64,000 nt of DNA from Arabidopsis thaliana (lineage: Eukaryota > Streptophyta > Magnoliopsida > Brassicales > Brassicaceae). The position numbers were made by a program, and so were the translations under genes. Every line of letters starts with the position of its first letter. Position 1 is the stretch's first letter. The notes beneath the pieces are model-generated. The model was not told the DNA's origin, did not search any database, and saw only the letters and a program-made list of their open reading frames with translations. Below are positions 25,520 through 41,200 of this stretch, piece by piece. The stretch covers positions 7,192,001 to 7,256,000 of the forward strand of contig NC_003076.8 in NCBI RefSeq assembly GCF_000001735.4, read 5' to 3'.

Positions 25520-28500
25520 TTCTCCATGTTTTTGCTTCGAATTCGATGAGTAATTCGGTAACTTAGAGAGTTGCTTACGCTTTTGGTTTATGTGTAAAGT
25601 GTGCATAATCTCTATATTATATGATGGTGATGATGATTAGTTCTGTAGCTAACTCGAGAATCTCGCTTCAATTGTGTATCAGTACAAATATTGGTTTAGT
25701 GGAGAATTTTGGATTTGTAGATGCTTGCTTGAACAATATATGATTTATCTAAGTCATGATTCTAGAGATTTAGGCTGTTTTTGGAGTAATTAAAAAGGAT
25801 GATCGGAATTTCCGGAGAAAATCTCCGCTGCTAGATTTGTCATTGCCTTGTGGATTTTCAGCTGTTTTTACGCTTTGTCTTTATTGAATTCTGTGGCATA
25901 TTACTGTTCTTTTCTTGACGGTTTCTTTCACTTTTTTTGCATTTAGTTTCCGTGAATTGAGCAAAGAAACACTATCTTGCCTGTTGTTGTGTTGGATTCT
26001 TTTCATGGAATCATTCTTATATGCGAGATTACATTTTCCAAAAACAGCTTTTGAAGATCAAGAGGTGAACATTCGGAGTGATGAATCGGCCAAAGGTTCA
26101 GCGTCGTGTTGGAAAGTATGAGGTTGGAAAGACGCTTGGACAAGGCACTTTTGCGAAAGTTCGGTGTGCTGTTAATACTGAGACAGGAGAACGCGTGGCT
26201 CTCAAAATACTTGATAAGGAGAAGGTTCTTAAGCATAAGATGGCTGAACAGGTAACTCTCTTTCCTAATAAGATAATATACTAGATGCATCTTCAGTCCA
26301 AAAGTATGATGTGTGTCTTTCCTGATTGTTTTTACAGATAAGGAGAGAAATTTGTACTATGAAGCTGATAAACCATCCAAATGTAGTGCGGCTGTATGAG
26401 GTATATCTCCATTTTTCTATTTGTGTCTCTATTTTTCTTTGGCTTGCTTTAGAGCTCTTTGTATGTGAAGCCAATGTGCTGAAGCTAACTTTTAAGGAAA
26501 TGATTGATACCGTTCCAGGTTTTGGCGAGCAAGACTAAGATATATATTGTTCTAGAGTTCGGCACTGGTGGAGAGCTTTTTGACAAAATTGTGAGTTTTC
26601 CTTAATCCCTCCCAATGGATTTATAATTGTTACTTGATCCATCTATTGTTGTTTGAACATGTATGCTAAGCTCTGGTCAATCTTGATAGATGTTCCTGTT
26701 TCTTGCAATTGAAACGTTCTCTTATCTCTGATGTAGATTTAACCTTTGTAGATTTAACCTTTGCATTATGTGTAAACTTGTGAAGGTACATGATGGGCGC
26801 TTGAAAGAAGAGAATGCACGGAAATATTTTCAGCAGCTTATTAATGCAGTTGATTACTGCCATAGCAGGGGAGTGTACCACCGGGACTTAAAGGTATGAT
26901 ATTTTTTGGTTTATGCCCAAGTTTGCAGTATGTTTCTTTAATGTGCAGATAATTGATACTTACAATTTCACTGCAGCCGGAAAACTTGCTTCTAGATGCT
27001 CAAGGAAATCTGAAAGTCTCTGATTTTGGATTGAGTGCGTTGTCCCGACAAGTCAGGGTAATCACTGAGTCTTATTTTTCTTTCTTAGCATCCTTTTGTT
27101 TACCTGAATTCTCACTGATTTGTCCTTGTCCTATTCTAATGAAGAAACCTGTAGTTCAACGACGATGTGTCTCATTGACTGTTTATACATATATTTAATA
27201 AGCTCTGAATACTGACCATTCTAGATTCTCAGCTTATCAAACTTATTTGGTCTTGGCAGGGTGATGGTCTTCTTCACACTGCATGCGGAACTCCAAACTA
27301 TGCTGCTCCTGAGGTATGCTTAGGCATGTGTCTTGTATGTCATGCGGTTGTTGCACCATGTTATGTTACTAATAGCTTCGTTGTTGCTCTTGTCACAAGG
27401 TTCTTAATGATCAAGGTTATGACGGGGCAACCGCAGACTTGTGGTCCTGTGGAGTGATACTCTTTGTACTACTTGCTGGCTACTTGCCTTTCGAGGATTC
27501 TAATCTCATGACGCTGTATAAAAAGGTAAGAAGTTTTGTCATTTTTTCAAAGCTTCTTCTTTCACCATTATCGGTGATTACTGTTTCTATGTTAACACTT
27601 TCGTCATTTCTCAGATAATAGCTGGTGAATATCATTGTCCTCCTTGGCTCTCTCCTGGTGCTAAGAACTTGATTGTCCGAATCTTGGATCCAAACCCTAT
27701 GACTGTAAGATATTTCAGTTTATTAATGCTTTCAAGATTTAAATCTATTCTTCTTTTGTTTTCTTCAGTCGAACCCCAACAATCTTGTCTTGTTTTTATT
27801 CTTAGACACTTAGGTAGGTTAGGGCTTACCAGGGTAACATATATGGGAAGATTTGATTGTCTAAGCCCTAACGGCCTAACCCACCAAAGTGGCATTCTAT
27901 TGTTTGTCTTGTTCTATTTTTAGCATTAGGTTTAATATCAAATATACTTCTTCATATTTAGGCATCATTTACTATTTTGTAAATTGAGTCACAACGTGTA
28001 AGCAGAATTATTGACTTGTTTAAAGTAACTGTACGTTTCTGTGTCATATAAATTAATAATTTCCATTCTAGCTGACATTTTCTTTTAGGGATATCTACCT
28101 GCAATGAGCTTCTGCTGGTAGATTTTATCATAATCTTTCTAAATTGCTCAAAAGTTTATGATTCTCCTGTATTTTTTAGTTATATACATAGCGGATTATG
28201 ATAGATATTCAGTTATGATTTGGTGAAGATTGTTTGATTAGTATCTTAATCATGATATATAACTAAGGGCTTATTTATGTGTTTTCTTATTCTGGGTTTT
28301 GGGGGGGTTTCCTATTTCTTAAGCTCTTGAATTCTTTGTGTAATCACTTTTATCTACTTTTTATATCAAAGTCTTTCTATATTTCCTCTTCGACTCTTTA
28401 TTACTTTTTTTTGTGTCTTGCATGTTAAACTTAAACTCATTCAAAACATCTGCGACTAAAGCCGCTCGTCCTTGATTTCAACGGTGGAACTAATTGACTG

Positions 28501-28640
28501 TGTGTTAACGTGCCAGCGTATCACAATTCCAGAGGTTCTGGGAGATGCGTGGTTCAAGAAAAATTACAAGCCAGCTGTTTTCGAGGAGAAGGAAGAAGCC
28601 AACTTGGATGATGTGGACGCTGTTTTCAAAGATTCAGAAG
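25520..28640 (+). repeat. Right copy of a CIPK tandem duplication
   Basis: Counterpart of 16900-19830. It covers the leader intron and coding exons 1-9 of CIPK26 and ends within intron 9. Intron 8 (27705-28516) has diverged the most between the copies. Confidence 0.85.
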
Positions 28641-29743
28641 TGAGTCTTATTTATTTTGTCTGCGATCTATAAGATAAATGAACTGTTTTTCCTTTTTTCA
28701 AGTTACTTGAATAAATGTACATAACAGTCTGTAATTTATTAACAGGAGCATCATGTCACAGAAAAGAAAGAGGAGCAACCAACTTCAATGAATGCCTTTG
28801 AGTTGATATCAATGTCGAGAGCTCTGGATCTCGGGAATTTGTTTGAAGAAGAAGAGGTATGTCTCTTAGACTTAACATACTTATTTGCTTGAATCCTTGA
28901 GCAAACACTTGTTTTTCCACATTATATTTTCAGTAATGAAGTCTATACCGTTTAACTTGCAGGGATTCAAGCGAGAAACGAGATTTGCTGCTAAAGGTGC
29001 TGCTAATGATTTAGTCCAAAAGATTGAAGAAGCTTCTAAGCCGCTTGGTTTCGATATTCAAAAGAAAAACTATAAGGTAATGCGATCGTGTGAAACCTTA
29101 ACAGCTATTGGCATCGTCTTTTCCTTTTTCTTAGATGGCTTCCTGTTAGAGTTAAGAATCACAAACACATGATAAAAAGACTCACTCCCTTGGTATAAAT
29201 CGATAAACTCGAACCTCACCAACAAGTTCACTTATAGACGGATTACCTATTAGGGTAGAAATGAAGGTCCTAATTAACATATTATCACCCTCATTGCTCA
29301 CTTCGTTACGGTGTGGAAGTTTCCTTTTACTGAAGCGCTACTTATGTACACAGATGAGACTTGAAAACGTGACTGCTGGAAGGAAAGGAAACCTAAGAGT
29401 TGCAACTGAGGTACATTATGCACTCCTGACTCTTTTTCTGTTATGAAGTTAGTATCTGAATCCAAATTGTCATGGAACTAAAGAAGTGACCGTATCTTAT
29501 AATGTTTTGTAGATATTTCAAGTATCACCGTCTCTTCATATGATCGAAGTCCGGAAAACGAAAGGGGATACACTAGAATTCCATAAGGTAATCATTTTTC
29601 AAGTTTTCGACTAATATGTTCACTTGAGGACCGATTCTTATATCTCTGTTCATCTACTTTCTTTACAGTTCTACAAGAAGCTCTCAACCTCACTTAACGA
29701 TGTGGTTTGGAAATCTGGCGAGAGCTCTGGTCTAAGCAAATAA
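26081..29743 (+). CDS. CIPK26: CBL-interacting protein kinase 26
   Basis: Exons 26081-26251, 26338-26400, 26519-26590, 26786-26893, 26977-27057, 27260-27313, 27400-27525, 27615-27704, 28517-28639, 28746-28856, 28963-29076, 29354-29410, 29513-29587, 29669-29743; 1320 bases, 439 residues, typical of the family. The kinase is complete: glycine loop [12 protein letters not shown] lysine K42, HRD, DFG with D154, activation segment [13 protein letters not shown]. The NAF motif starts at 312 (NAFELISMS) and binds calcineurin B-like calcium sensors; the PPI region that binds PP2C phosphatases follows. A noncoding leader exon seems to end near 25507, with the acceptor just before 26048. CIPK26 is reported to act in abscisic acid signalling and on the NADPH oxidase RBOHF. 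The start follows the upstream GTG triplet at 26078, which is not used. Confidence 0.96.
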
Positions 29744-30056
29744 GAAAAAAGACTGATGATTCAAGTCCTTGCTTTGACTATCTTTTATTTAGCTTTTTGC
29801 TGATACTTTCTTTCAAGACTCAATTCTTTTAAATATTAGAGACAAAAAGCCATGAGATTGATGACTCTGTAGATATCGAAGCATGTGCAGTAAGTTTATG
29901 CTGTTCATATAATTGCAAACTTCGATTGTGTTGTGTCACAAACATTTTGTCTAACTGGGTTTACTTACTACTATTAATGCTCAAAGATGCTGTAAGAACG
30001 TTGAAGTAAGCTGAAAACGACATCGTTTCTAAATCTAACACCAAAAGATAAAAAAT

Positions 30057-30128
30057 CGCCGTTGCCGGGGATCGAACCCGGGTCACCCGCGTGACAGGCG
30101 GGAATACTTACCACTATACTACAACGAC
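30057..30128 (-). tRNA. tRNA-Asp (GTC)
   Basis: On the minus strand a 72-base cloverleaf begins GTCGTTG and ends CAACGGCG. The acceptor stem pairs GTCGTTG with CAACGGC, including one T-G pair. The D arm reads AGTATAGTGGTAAGTAT, the anticodon GTC is at 30095-30093, and the T arm contains GGTTCGATCCC. The CCA end is not encoded, as usual in eukaryotes. The + strand between 30029 and 30056, downstream of the tRNA, has only short T runs on the transcribed strand. Confidence 0.97.
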
Positions 30129-30293
30129 CTTGTTGATAAAGAATCATAACTAATACTATATAGCTGTGTCTTATTATAGTGGACCTGCATTATTTATTTA
30201 TCCGCTTAGATTTCTATGGTTGATACAATTTTGGTATCCGTTATCAATTAAAATTCGAAATATTTGTGTGTTTGGTGTGTAAACCTTGGAGCT

Positions 30294-31400
30294 ATGGCTT
30301 CCTTATCGACGATAACTCAACCATCTTTAGTCCACATTCCCGGTGAATCAGTCCTCCATCACGTACCAAGCACGTGCTCTTTCCCATGGAAGCCAACTAT
30401 CAACACGAAGCGGATTATCTGTTCGCCGGCTAGGAACTCCAGCGAAGTATCGGCGGAGGCAGAAACCGAAGGTGGATCTAGCACCGCCGTTGATGAAGCA
30501 CCGAAAGAGTCTCCATCTTTAATATCCGCTCTCAACGTCGAACGCGCGCTACGTGGCCTTCGTAATCCCTCTCTCACTCTCTCTGCATCTCATTTCCATT
30601 TTTTTAAATTATTGGTTTGAATCTTGAAAGAATAAGAAGATGAATAAGAAAAATTGATGGTGGTTTGGATTAGAATGCAGCAATTACAGATGTTGATCAT
30701 TATGGACGGCTTGGGATTTTCAGAAATTGTTCTTATGATCAGGTCTGTTTTAATGTGTCCTCATTTTCATTCTCTTTAGATTCAATTTTAGATTATAAGA
30801 AATTTAGATACATGTTGAGATTGAAGGACTCGGTATGAAGTTTATATTGGTATTTATCAGGTTACAATTGGTTACAAAGAAAGAGTTAAAGAGTTGAAGG
30901 AACAAGGACTAGATGAAGAACAACTCAAGACCAAGATGGATCTTATCAAAGTCAGTATCATCACCTAACAACCGAACCTTTTGAATTGTATAATCTTATA
31001 TATCATCTTGTGAGTATCATGTAGTTATTATATATATAAAGGAAGTTGAGGATGATTTTTTAGGAGTCATATACGATATTGTCGACCGTGGAAGAGAGAA
31101 GAATGTACGATTGGAGTCTAGCAAGAAGCGAAAAAGCAGAACGGTACGTGTGGCCATTTGAGGTTGACATCATGGAACCATCCAGGGAAGAGCCACCTCC
31201 TCAGGTACGTATGTTGAGAATGCTATAAAGTTCATGTAGTTTGGTTCGGCTTTGTATATTAAGTCGGGTTCTAATATAATAAAATGTTTGGGAGAAATGG
31301 ACAGGAACCGGAAGATGTAGGACCAACGAGGATTTTGGGATACTTCATTGGAGCATGGCTTGTCCTTGGTGTTGCTCTTTCGGTTGCGTTCAATCGTTAG
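30294..31400 (+). CDS. NDHU: NDH complex subunit NdhU (CRRL), DnaJ-like
   Basis: Exons 30294-30561, 30681-30742, 30861-30950, 31064-31204, 31305-31400; 657 bases, 218 residues. The first 50 or so residues are rich in Ser/Thr/Pro with few acids, as in a chloroplast transit peptide. A J-domain-like segment follows (about 90-160, HYGRLGIFRNCSYDQVTIGY to RMYDWSLARSEK). It has no HPD tripeptide, as expected for the CRRL family. One hydrophobic helix (about 197-216, ILGYFIGAWLVLGVALSVAF) lies at the C-terminus. NdhU is a stroma-facing subunit of subcomplex E of the chloroplast NAD(P)H dehydrogenase-like complex, near the ferredoxin-binding site, and works in cyclic electron flow around photosystem I. 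The identity rests on remembered sequence. Confidence 0.93.
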
Positions 31401-31629
31401 CCAAATTTCGTTTCTTTATAGCTCTTCTTTTCATATCTTCTTCCTCACTTCAAATCCGATGTTTATTTACCCGATTAGATTTGATGATGATGTTCAAGCT
31501 ACAACAATATAACGTATCTTTGTATGTGGGTATTTACGTATCTCGTTTCCACGTTGTAATGCATAGAATCTAAATACCAAATCTGAATTATATTTTTTGG
31601 ACAATAAAATTTTCATTAGGCATGGACAC

Positions 31630-34600
31630 ATCATTTATCATTTACTGTTTAAAGCATCAGAACATGAATTTTCAATAGTCTTGTCTATTTTGTTTGTAAC
31701 ATCATTTCAATTTTTGTTGACATACAATTTGTGTTGATCACAAATATGGCCAAACATTTGCTGATGGGCGTGCCAAGCACTTAATGTTTGTAAGAAACAA
31801 AAATAGAAAAATCGTGGGAATAGAAGAGATGCAAATGTTTTAAAATCTTAAACCGGAAAGAGAGATAAGGTCTGGTTCTCAAACAAACGTCGTCGGGAGT
31901 TCAGGATCAAAAATTCAATCTATATATTAATCAACAATTAAAAAGTGTTTACGTTGACGTTAAAAATATATATATAAGTTCTTGACTCAGTACTAGCTAA
32001 TTAATAAGTCAATAAGATACAAATAAAAAAACGTAGTACAGTGTATTTTAGTAACGTCAATTAGCTTACACGACCTCTTTGACTTCAGAATGATATAGTA
32101 GCGATCAAGCTTTTTACTTTTGAATTACGAACTAGGATACTGTTTGCAATCGCAAACATTGAACTTTCTTAAAAATTAAAAATATCAAACAAATAATTTT
32201 AAATTTTCCAATAAAAAATCTGAATTCATATTTTCCAAGATATAAAAAATGCAATTTAACAAATATTTTATCCGTTATATATGAAGTTAGTGGATTTTAT
32301 TTGTTTTTAAGATTTAATATTTACTATCAAATGTGTATTTTAGCGGAAAATCATAAATATGTATTTTAAAATATTCAAAAATAACAAATCTGTAAAACTC
32401 ATAATTAATTGCAAACTTTCTTCTTTTTGCTAAGTATGTACTTCCTCCATTTTAATAGATGTGTAGTTAAATTACTTTATTGGGACAACATTCCGGAATT
32501 ACTTAATCAATTCGGGCGGGATTTGGGAAATGCCCTCCTAAAATCTTTATATTTTAGTGTTTGAGTCGGTCAGAAACCTTTTATTTTCCCTTTTAAAAAC
32601 CCAAGTCAGCGAATTAATTCATATGATAAAGTAAATTTGCCTGCCCCCACGATTATTGTAAAACAATAATAAACCCCACAATAATTGAATAGAGAGACTA
32701 ATGTCGTCAATTCATTAACGTTTACTTTCTATATTTATTTATTTTATCATCATTGACGTTTACTTTATGCATGAGAAATAGTAGTATATGAGGAGATACT
32801 AAATAGTAGTATATGAGGAGTAATAAAGTTACTCAAAAATTTCAATTTATGGTTTTCTACTGGAACAACACAATTTTTATTCTATAATCTATAGTATAGT
32901 CAATCAACATGTAACTATTTTACATATTCTTCAAACTCTAATATGTTTTGTCCTTTTTCTGTGTAGTAATTAAATAACGTATAGGAGAATCAGTGTTTTT
33001 CTAACTTTTATCTTAAACCCTATTTTTAGTTATGTCAACCATCGTATATTCACAGATTCTGATAGTTAAAGCATTTTGATTCATTCATGGATAATGTAAG
33101 TTGTATCGTTTCAATAACATTTCAAACTGGATTGAGGGTTTAAAGAAACAACGACTAATTTTTTTCATTTCAATCGACTAAAATTTTCTTATAAGCGGTA
33201 TCTTGAATTTATTAATATGCTCGTACTAATTATAATTAAGTAATGTACTTCTTCTAGAAGTCAAGAAGTTGTGAACACGATTGTATTGGATGTTGTCTTC
33301 TTCTGAATCAATAGTGTAGTTTGACCCAATATTAAAAATTTGCGTTGTCCGAATCCGGGAATTCTTTATTTAAAAAGACATTTCACTGCATATTACCAAT
33401 GTTTACTGATCTTTTTAACCAACACTGAATATGATTTCAGAGTTTTAAGACAAACGTTAAACCTAACTTTCAACTTTCTAACGAATCAAATGTTGTTTTT
33501 TGGTCTAATTATAAATAATTGAAAGGAGAAAAAAACGAGGGGTTTCTTCATTTGCTTTAGCCTTTAAGAGTTGTTTCTCAAATAAACTTCTAAGAAGCAT
33601 TTTCTCATGTTTTCTACATTAGCCTCTTTGTATACGAAAGTATAAATTTCAATTGTAATTTTCAAAGATTGTTCATCTTCTTTTTTTTTGGTAAGGAAAA
33701 ATTGTTCATCTTAGTTGGGTTTTTATTTTATTTGTTTTACTATTTCTAGGTATACGCTTATCTTTTTAACGTTTTATCTCAAAACATTTTAGTCTCGTTT
33801 AATTTTGGACAATTGTTATGAATATTTCTACGAATGTCTCAGTACATCTACGTATATAAATGAGATATGTATCGTGGTCAAAAAGAGAAAACTTGAAACT
33901 ATGTAAATTATGAACTCATCTTTATACATTTAAACAATCTACTCTCCCTAAACCAGAGTGATTCTCAGTTCTCATCAATAATTAATGATTACATATCCCT
34001 AACATTATCAACCATAGCTAAAATTTCGGGATGGGAATGACATAATCATCTATCAACCTCAATTATTTTGTTTACTTTTTGCTGTCCAAAAGTTTTCATC
34101 AAATAGTTTATAGGATAAAATAAAGGTGTAAACTCCATGTTTTTGTTTAAATTTTGTAAAATAAAAAAAGAAGAAGAAGGAATTAGATGTCATTCCAACC
34201 CTATGAAGCAATTCTTAAACCGTCTAATTTAAACGAAATTACTAATTACTGAGCTATGATGGTAGAAAACTCAGTTATACTTGGCTGTTTTGAAGAAGAA
34301 GAAGAAAAAAACAATAACGACGTCATCTCTCTATAATGCCGTAAGCATACAGACCAACTTCCTTACACCATTAATTTCTTAGATTTTTCTGCTTTCTCAT
34401 TTTTTTTCTTTTCTTTTTCGGTACGGGACAGATTTTGAGGATCCTTTAACCATTCTTTTAAGAATGGTTGAATCTTTTTCTTTTTTCCTCCTTTAGTTAT
34501 CTTCATATAACTCAAGTGTTGACAAATTTTAGGAGACATTTTAAAAATCCAATATCTTCGTTTAAAATAACATTTAATTTTTAAAAGACGTTATTAAAAG

Positions 34601-34690
34601 TAATTGCATTTTCAACGGCCGAATGAAATTAAAAAATTCATCACAATTAAACAATTAATAATAAAAATAATCCAAAATCTGTAACCTCAG
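31630..34690. other. Gene-free region between NdhU and CKX7
   Basis: About 3 kb of AT-rich DNA without a credible gene. It contains a 20-bp direct duplication (32776-32820) and a short CTTCCTCCATTTTAATAGAT segment (about 32441-32461) that resembles ends of some plant DNA transposons. No second end was found. The right end is the CKX7 promoter. Confidence 0.55.
32776..32820 (+). repeat. Short tandem direct repeat, 25-bp period
   Basis: The 20-base segment at 32776-32795 is repeated exactly at 32801-32820, with ATACT between the copies. It reads like a recent slippage or filler duplication. Confidence 0.85.
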
Positions 34691-34694
34691 TCGC

Positions 34695-34702
34695 TATTTA
34701 TA
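34695..34702 (+). promoter_or_regulatory. CKX7: Putative CKX7 TATA box
   Basis: TATTTATA lies 140 bases upstream of the ATG and about 30 bases before an A/C-rich leader starting near 34730. Confidence 0.45.
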
Positions 34703-34763
34703 GCTAAGCCACAAGCTTCTCTCACCACAGACAAACAAAAAAAGGTTTGGTTCCAAAAGCTAA

Positions 34764-38052
<3,289 letters not shown>

Positions 38053-38229
38053 CCCCTCATATTTTTACTTTTTTTACTTTTCTTATTTTTACTTTTGTAT
38101 TCTTGAGTTTTGTGGTCTTTATGTAATTTTTTCTGTATTTTTCTTTTTTCCCAAGAAAAAAATCAGCTGGTTTTTTATAAAAGGTGGCCTACGAGTCATG
38201 TCCAATTATGAATAACAAAATCACAAGAA

Positions 38230-41200
38230 AAACGTCCTTGTTTGGTTATCTTGAAATGTAATTTAAAATTTGTTATATTATGAATTAAGTAATTAATTAG
38301 TCAATTTATTTTCAACCGGTCTGTTAGGTGAAGATTATCTAAAATCTTGAATGAAATAAAACTTTATATGATAGAAAAAGAGAGGTAAGAGACATGGGAA
38401 AAAATTGGAGTTCCAAAGAGTTACGTTATTTGGATTGGGGAACTCATCGCTGAACGAAATCTTCTTTTTGGTCAAAATAAATCACACATTACATATGTAC
38501 TAGATAATATTCTTGCACATTATTATATGTGGATTTTGCTTGTATATTATTGGGTTAATTTGTTTGTTCTTCTTTCATCTCTTCAATCATAGTTAATATT
38601 GTATCATTTGTATCCAAAATGCGTGGAATTGATAGACATAGAAAAGATTGTTTTTCACATGCTGTCCCAATAATTAATCCAAAAACTATAAATGGATCAA
38701 TCAAATCAATCATCCATCATCCATATTGGAGCCAGTCCATGATACTATTGTGATTATGACACTATTTTGGATAATTCCTACTAAATTCTTATGTCCTATC
38801 GACTATTCGATTTGGACCATTTGGAATAACTTATGCACTTGGAGATATAAAACAATTTATCTTTTCCAAATTATTCTAACAATTGTGACATGTCGTAGAC
38901 TTTCCAGTCAAAGTTCAAATTCATATATTGAGTACTGTTGTAACATGTATAATTCGGTGATGGGATAGCGAAATTTAGCAAATTTAAACTGATGAACATA
39001 ATATTAATATATAAAGATGTCGACGGCAAGCAAATTAGATGATGTATGTCCATATCGATGCAATGTTATATAGCACGCGAGAGATATTGATGTATATATG
39101 AACGTGACAAATAATAACAACCGAAATCAATAAAAGAGATACCACTAATTTGGAAAGTATGAAATGATTTATTCAAGTTCGGTTAAATTGGTATACACTT
39201 AACCACCTAAAAGAGAAAAGTGGGGAAGGTCTCTAAGCACCAACAATGGGGAAGAGACTAATTATAACATGAACCGGAAAAAGAAAAAATTAGTTAATCG
39301 AGGTTGACTTTATGTGAACATTTTTGAATACATATCTTCTTGTTTCAAAATCGTTTATATTTGAGATTTTTATTTTTGATATGTAGTAAAAATAATAAAT
39401 TTCACACATTAAAGAACGGGAAATGGATGCGTTGATCAGTCGCGGTAAGGTTTACTTTTGACTTGTTAACCACTCCATATTATCTTTTTTGTTTGCCAAT
39501 CTTCGAGAGAAAGAAAAGTTAATTAATAAGAGTTGTAGATTTAGGGCATCAGATTCTTCTCTTCTTTCTACCACAAAAGAGTCAAGGAAAAAGGTTTTGA
39601 GCTTCACCAACCTTTCTACATATATTATCAAAAAAGAAAACAATTCTACACATATATATATTTTTCTTTACTTATCTTTTGTTGTTGTAGATAATCATGT
39701 ATATTTTTCGTGTACATTGTTCCTCTTAAGAGATTCTGATTCTTTTGTCTTCTATTTTTTTTGTTTCTTTTTGGGAGAAATCTCACATGCCCATAAAGAT
39801 AACGTACGTAAAGCTAGCTAGTTTGAAGATATCAAAGGAAATGATTTCAATTATTTTTGTTTGTGTCTGTCTGTATAAAGATCAGCTAAAGGAACTTTCC
39901 TCTGTACATATTTGAAGATAATTAATGTTAACAAGATAGGTATAGAATCGAAACCAGGCATAGAAAGATCAGTAAACCTCAAATGCATGGTCTTACAGAG
40001 TTACGTACATATGAAACAAGGTTAGTATATATGTTAATCTCTCTTGGTCGCAAAGATAACAAGATATATATATATTTCGATCATTTGTCCATTAAAAATA
40101 GGTATACATCGTATAGCATATAGATATTCTCAAACTAGGTTCCACTAAAAAATAAGAATATTTTTTGCTGAAAGAAGCTAATATTTTTTGCTGTAATAAC
40201 ACCCTTTCTTAATATTATAGAGAACTACAATCTCTGTTCAACAAAGAAAGTGCCCTTTTAAATGAAAGAATGTGAAAGCTTGTCGCATACCAGTGGATAA
40301 ATCTGCGTACAGAAAAAACTAAAAAGAAAAGATTTTCAAAATTTTGGGTTCCGAACCAAAATCTACTCGATTTCCCCAAACCCTCAACAAATACATATAA
40401 TGATTTACTTTTTCATCTAGCAACTTTTCTTTACTCGTTGCTTTTCTGTTTGTTTCTCTTTCACAAAAGATGAGATTCTAATTTTTTTATATATTTGTTC
40501 ACAGCTTTAGATAATGCAATTATAAGATGATGATTTCATCGAAACCATAGAACAAAAAAAACAATGGGCTAAGAATTTCCCATGCAAGATCATCCTAGTA
40601 CGTTCTGCTAAACGTGCCATGCATGCACGGACGTGTTTATCAGCTTTTAATTGCTTTATTTACAGCTTATGGGTCACTACAAGCCAAAGGCGTTCTTACT
40701 ATTTTATAGCTTCGTTTTGTCCAAATCGAGGAAAGGTATTAGGCAATATTAACTTGAATAATTGATAGGTACACAATCTATTATATCAGGTTTAACATAA
40801 TTGGTCTAGTAGGTATCTTATGATTAGTCTAAAGTTCTAATTATAATTTTTTATCGAAAAAATGGCATAAAACTAATAAATGATAAACTTACGTACGTAC
40901 GTCGATAAAAATGTAAGTAGGCCTCCAAGCTTCAACGACGTATTATATTTATATGGCCAACAGAAAAAAAAATGTTATTGAGATCAATAGTTTCACAAAA
41001 ATATTTTGCTTGTACATCCATAAAATTTCAATACCGGTTCTGATTATGGACATAGGCCGTCCGAAGTTTTTTGTTACTAAGAAATAATGGTATTAAGATC
41101 ATGTACGAACCATATTTTTAATGAATATATATGCATGCTACACATTACTAATGGTATAACCTTTTTTCTTGAACTAATTATAATTTGAGATTTTTAAGAA

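Noticed and set aside
32441..32461. CTTCCTCCATTTTAATAGAT resembling a DNA-transposon end
   Set aside because: No matching inverted end or target duplication was found nearby.
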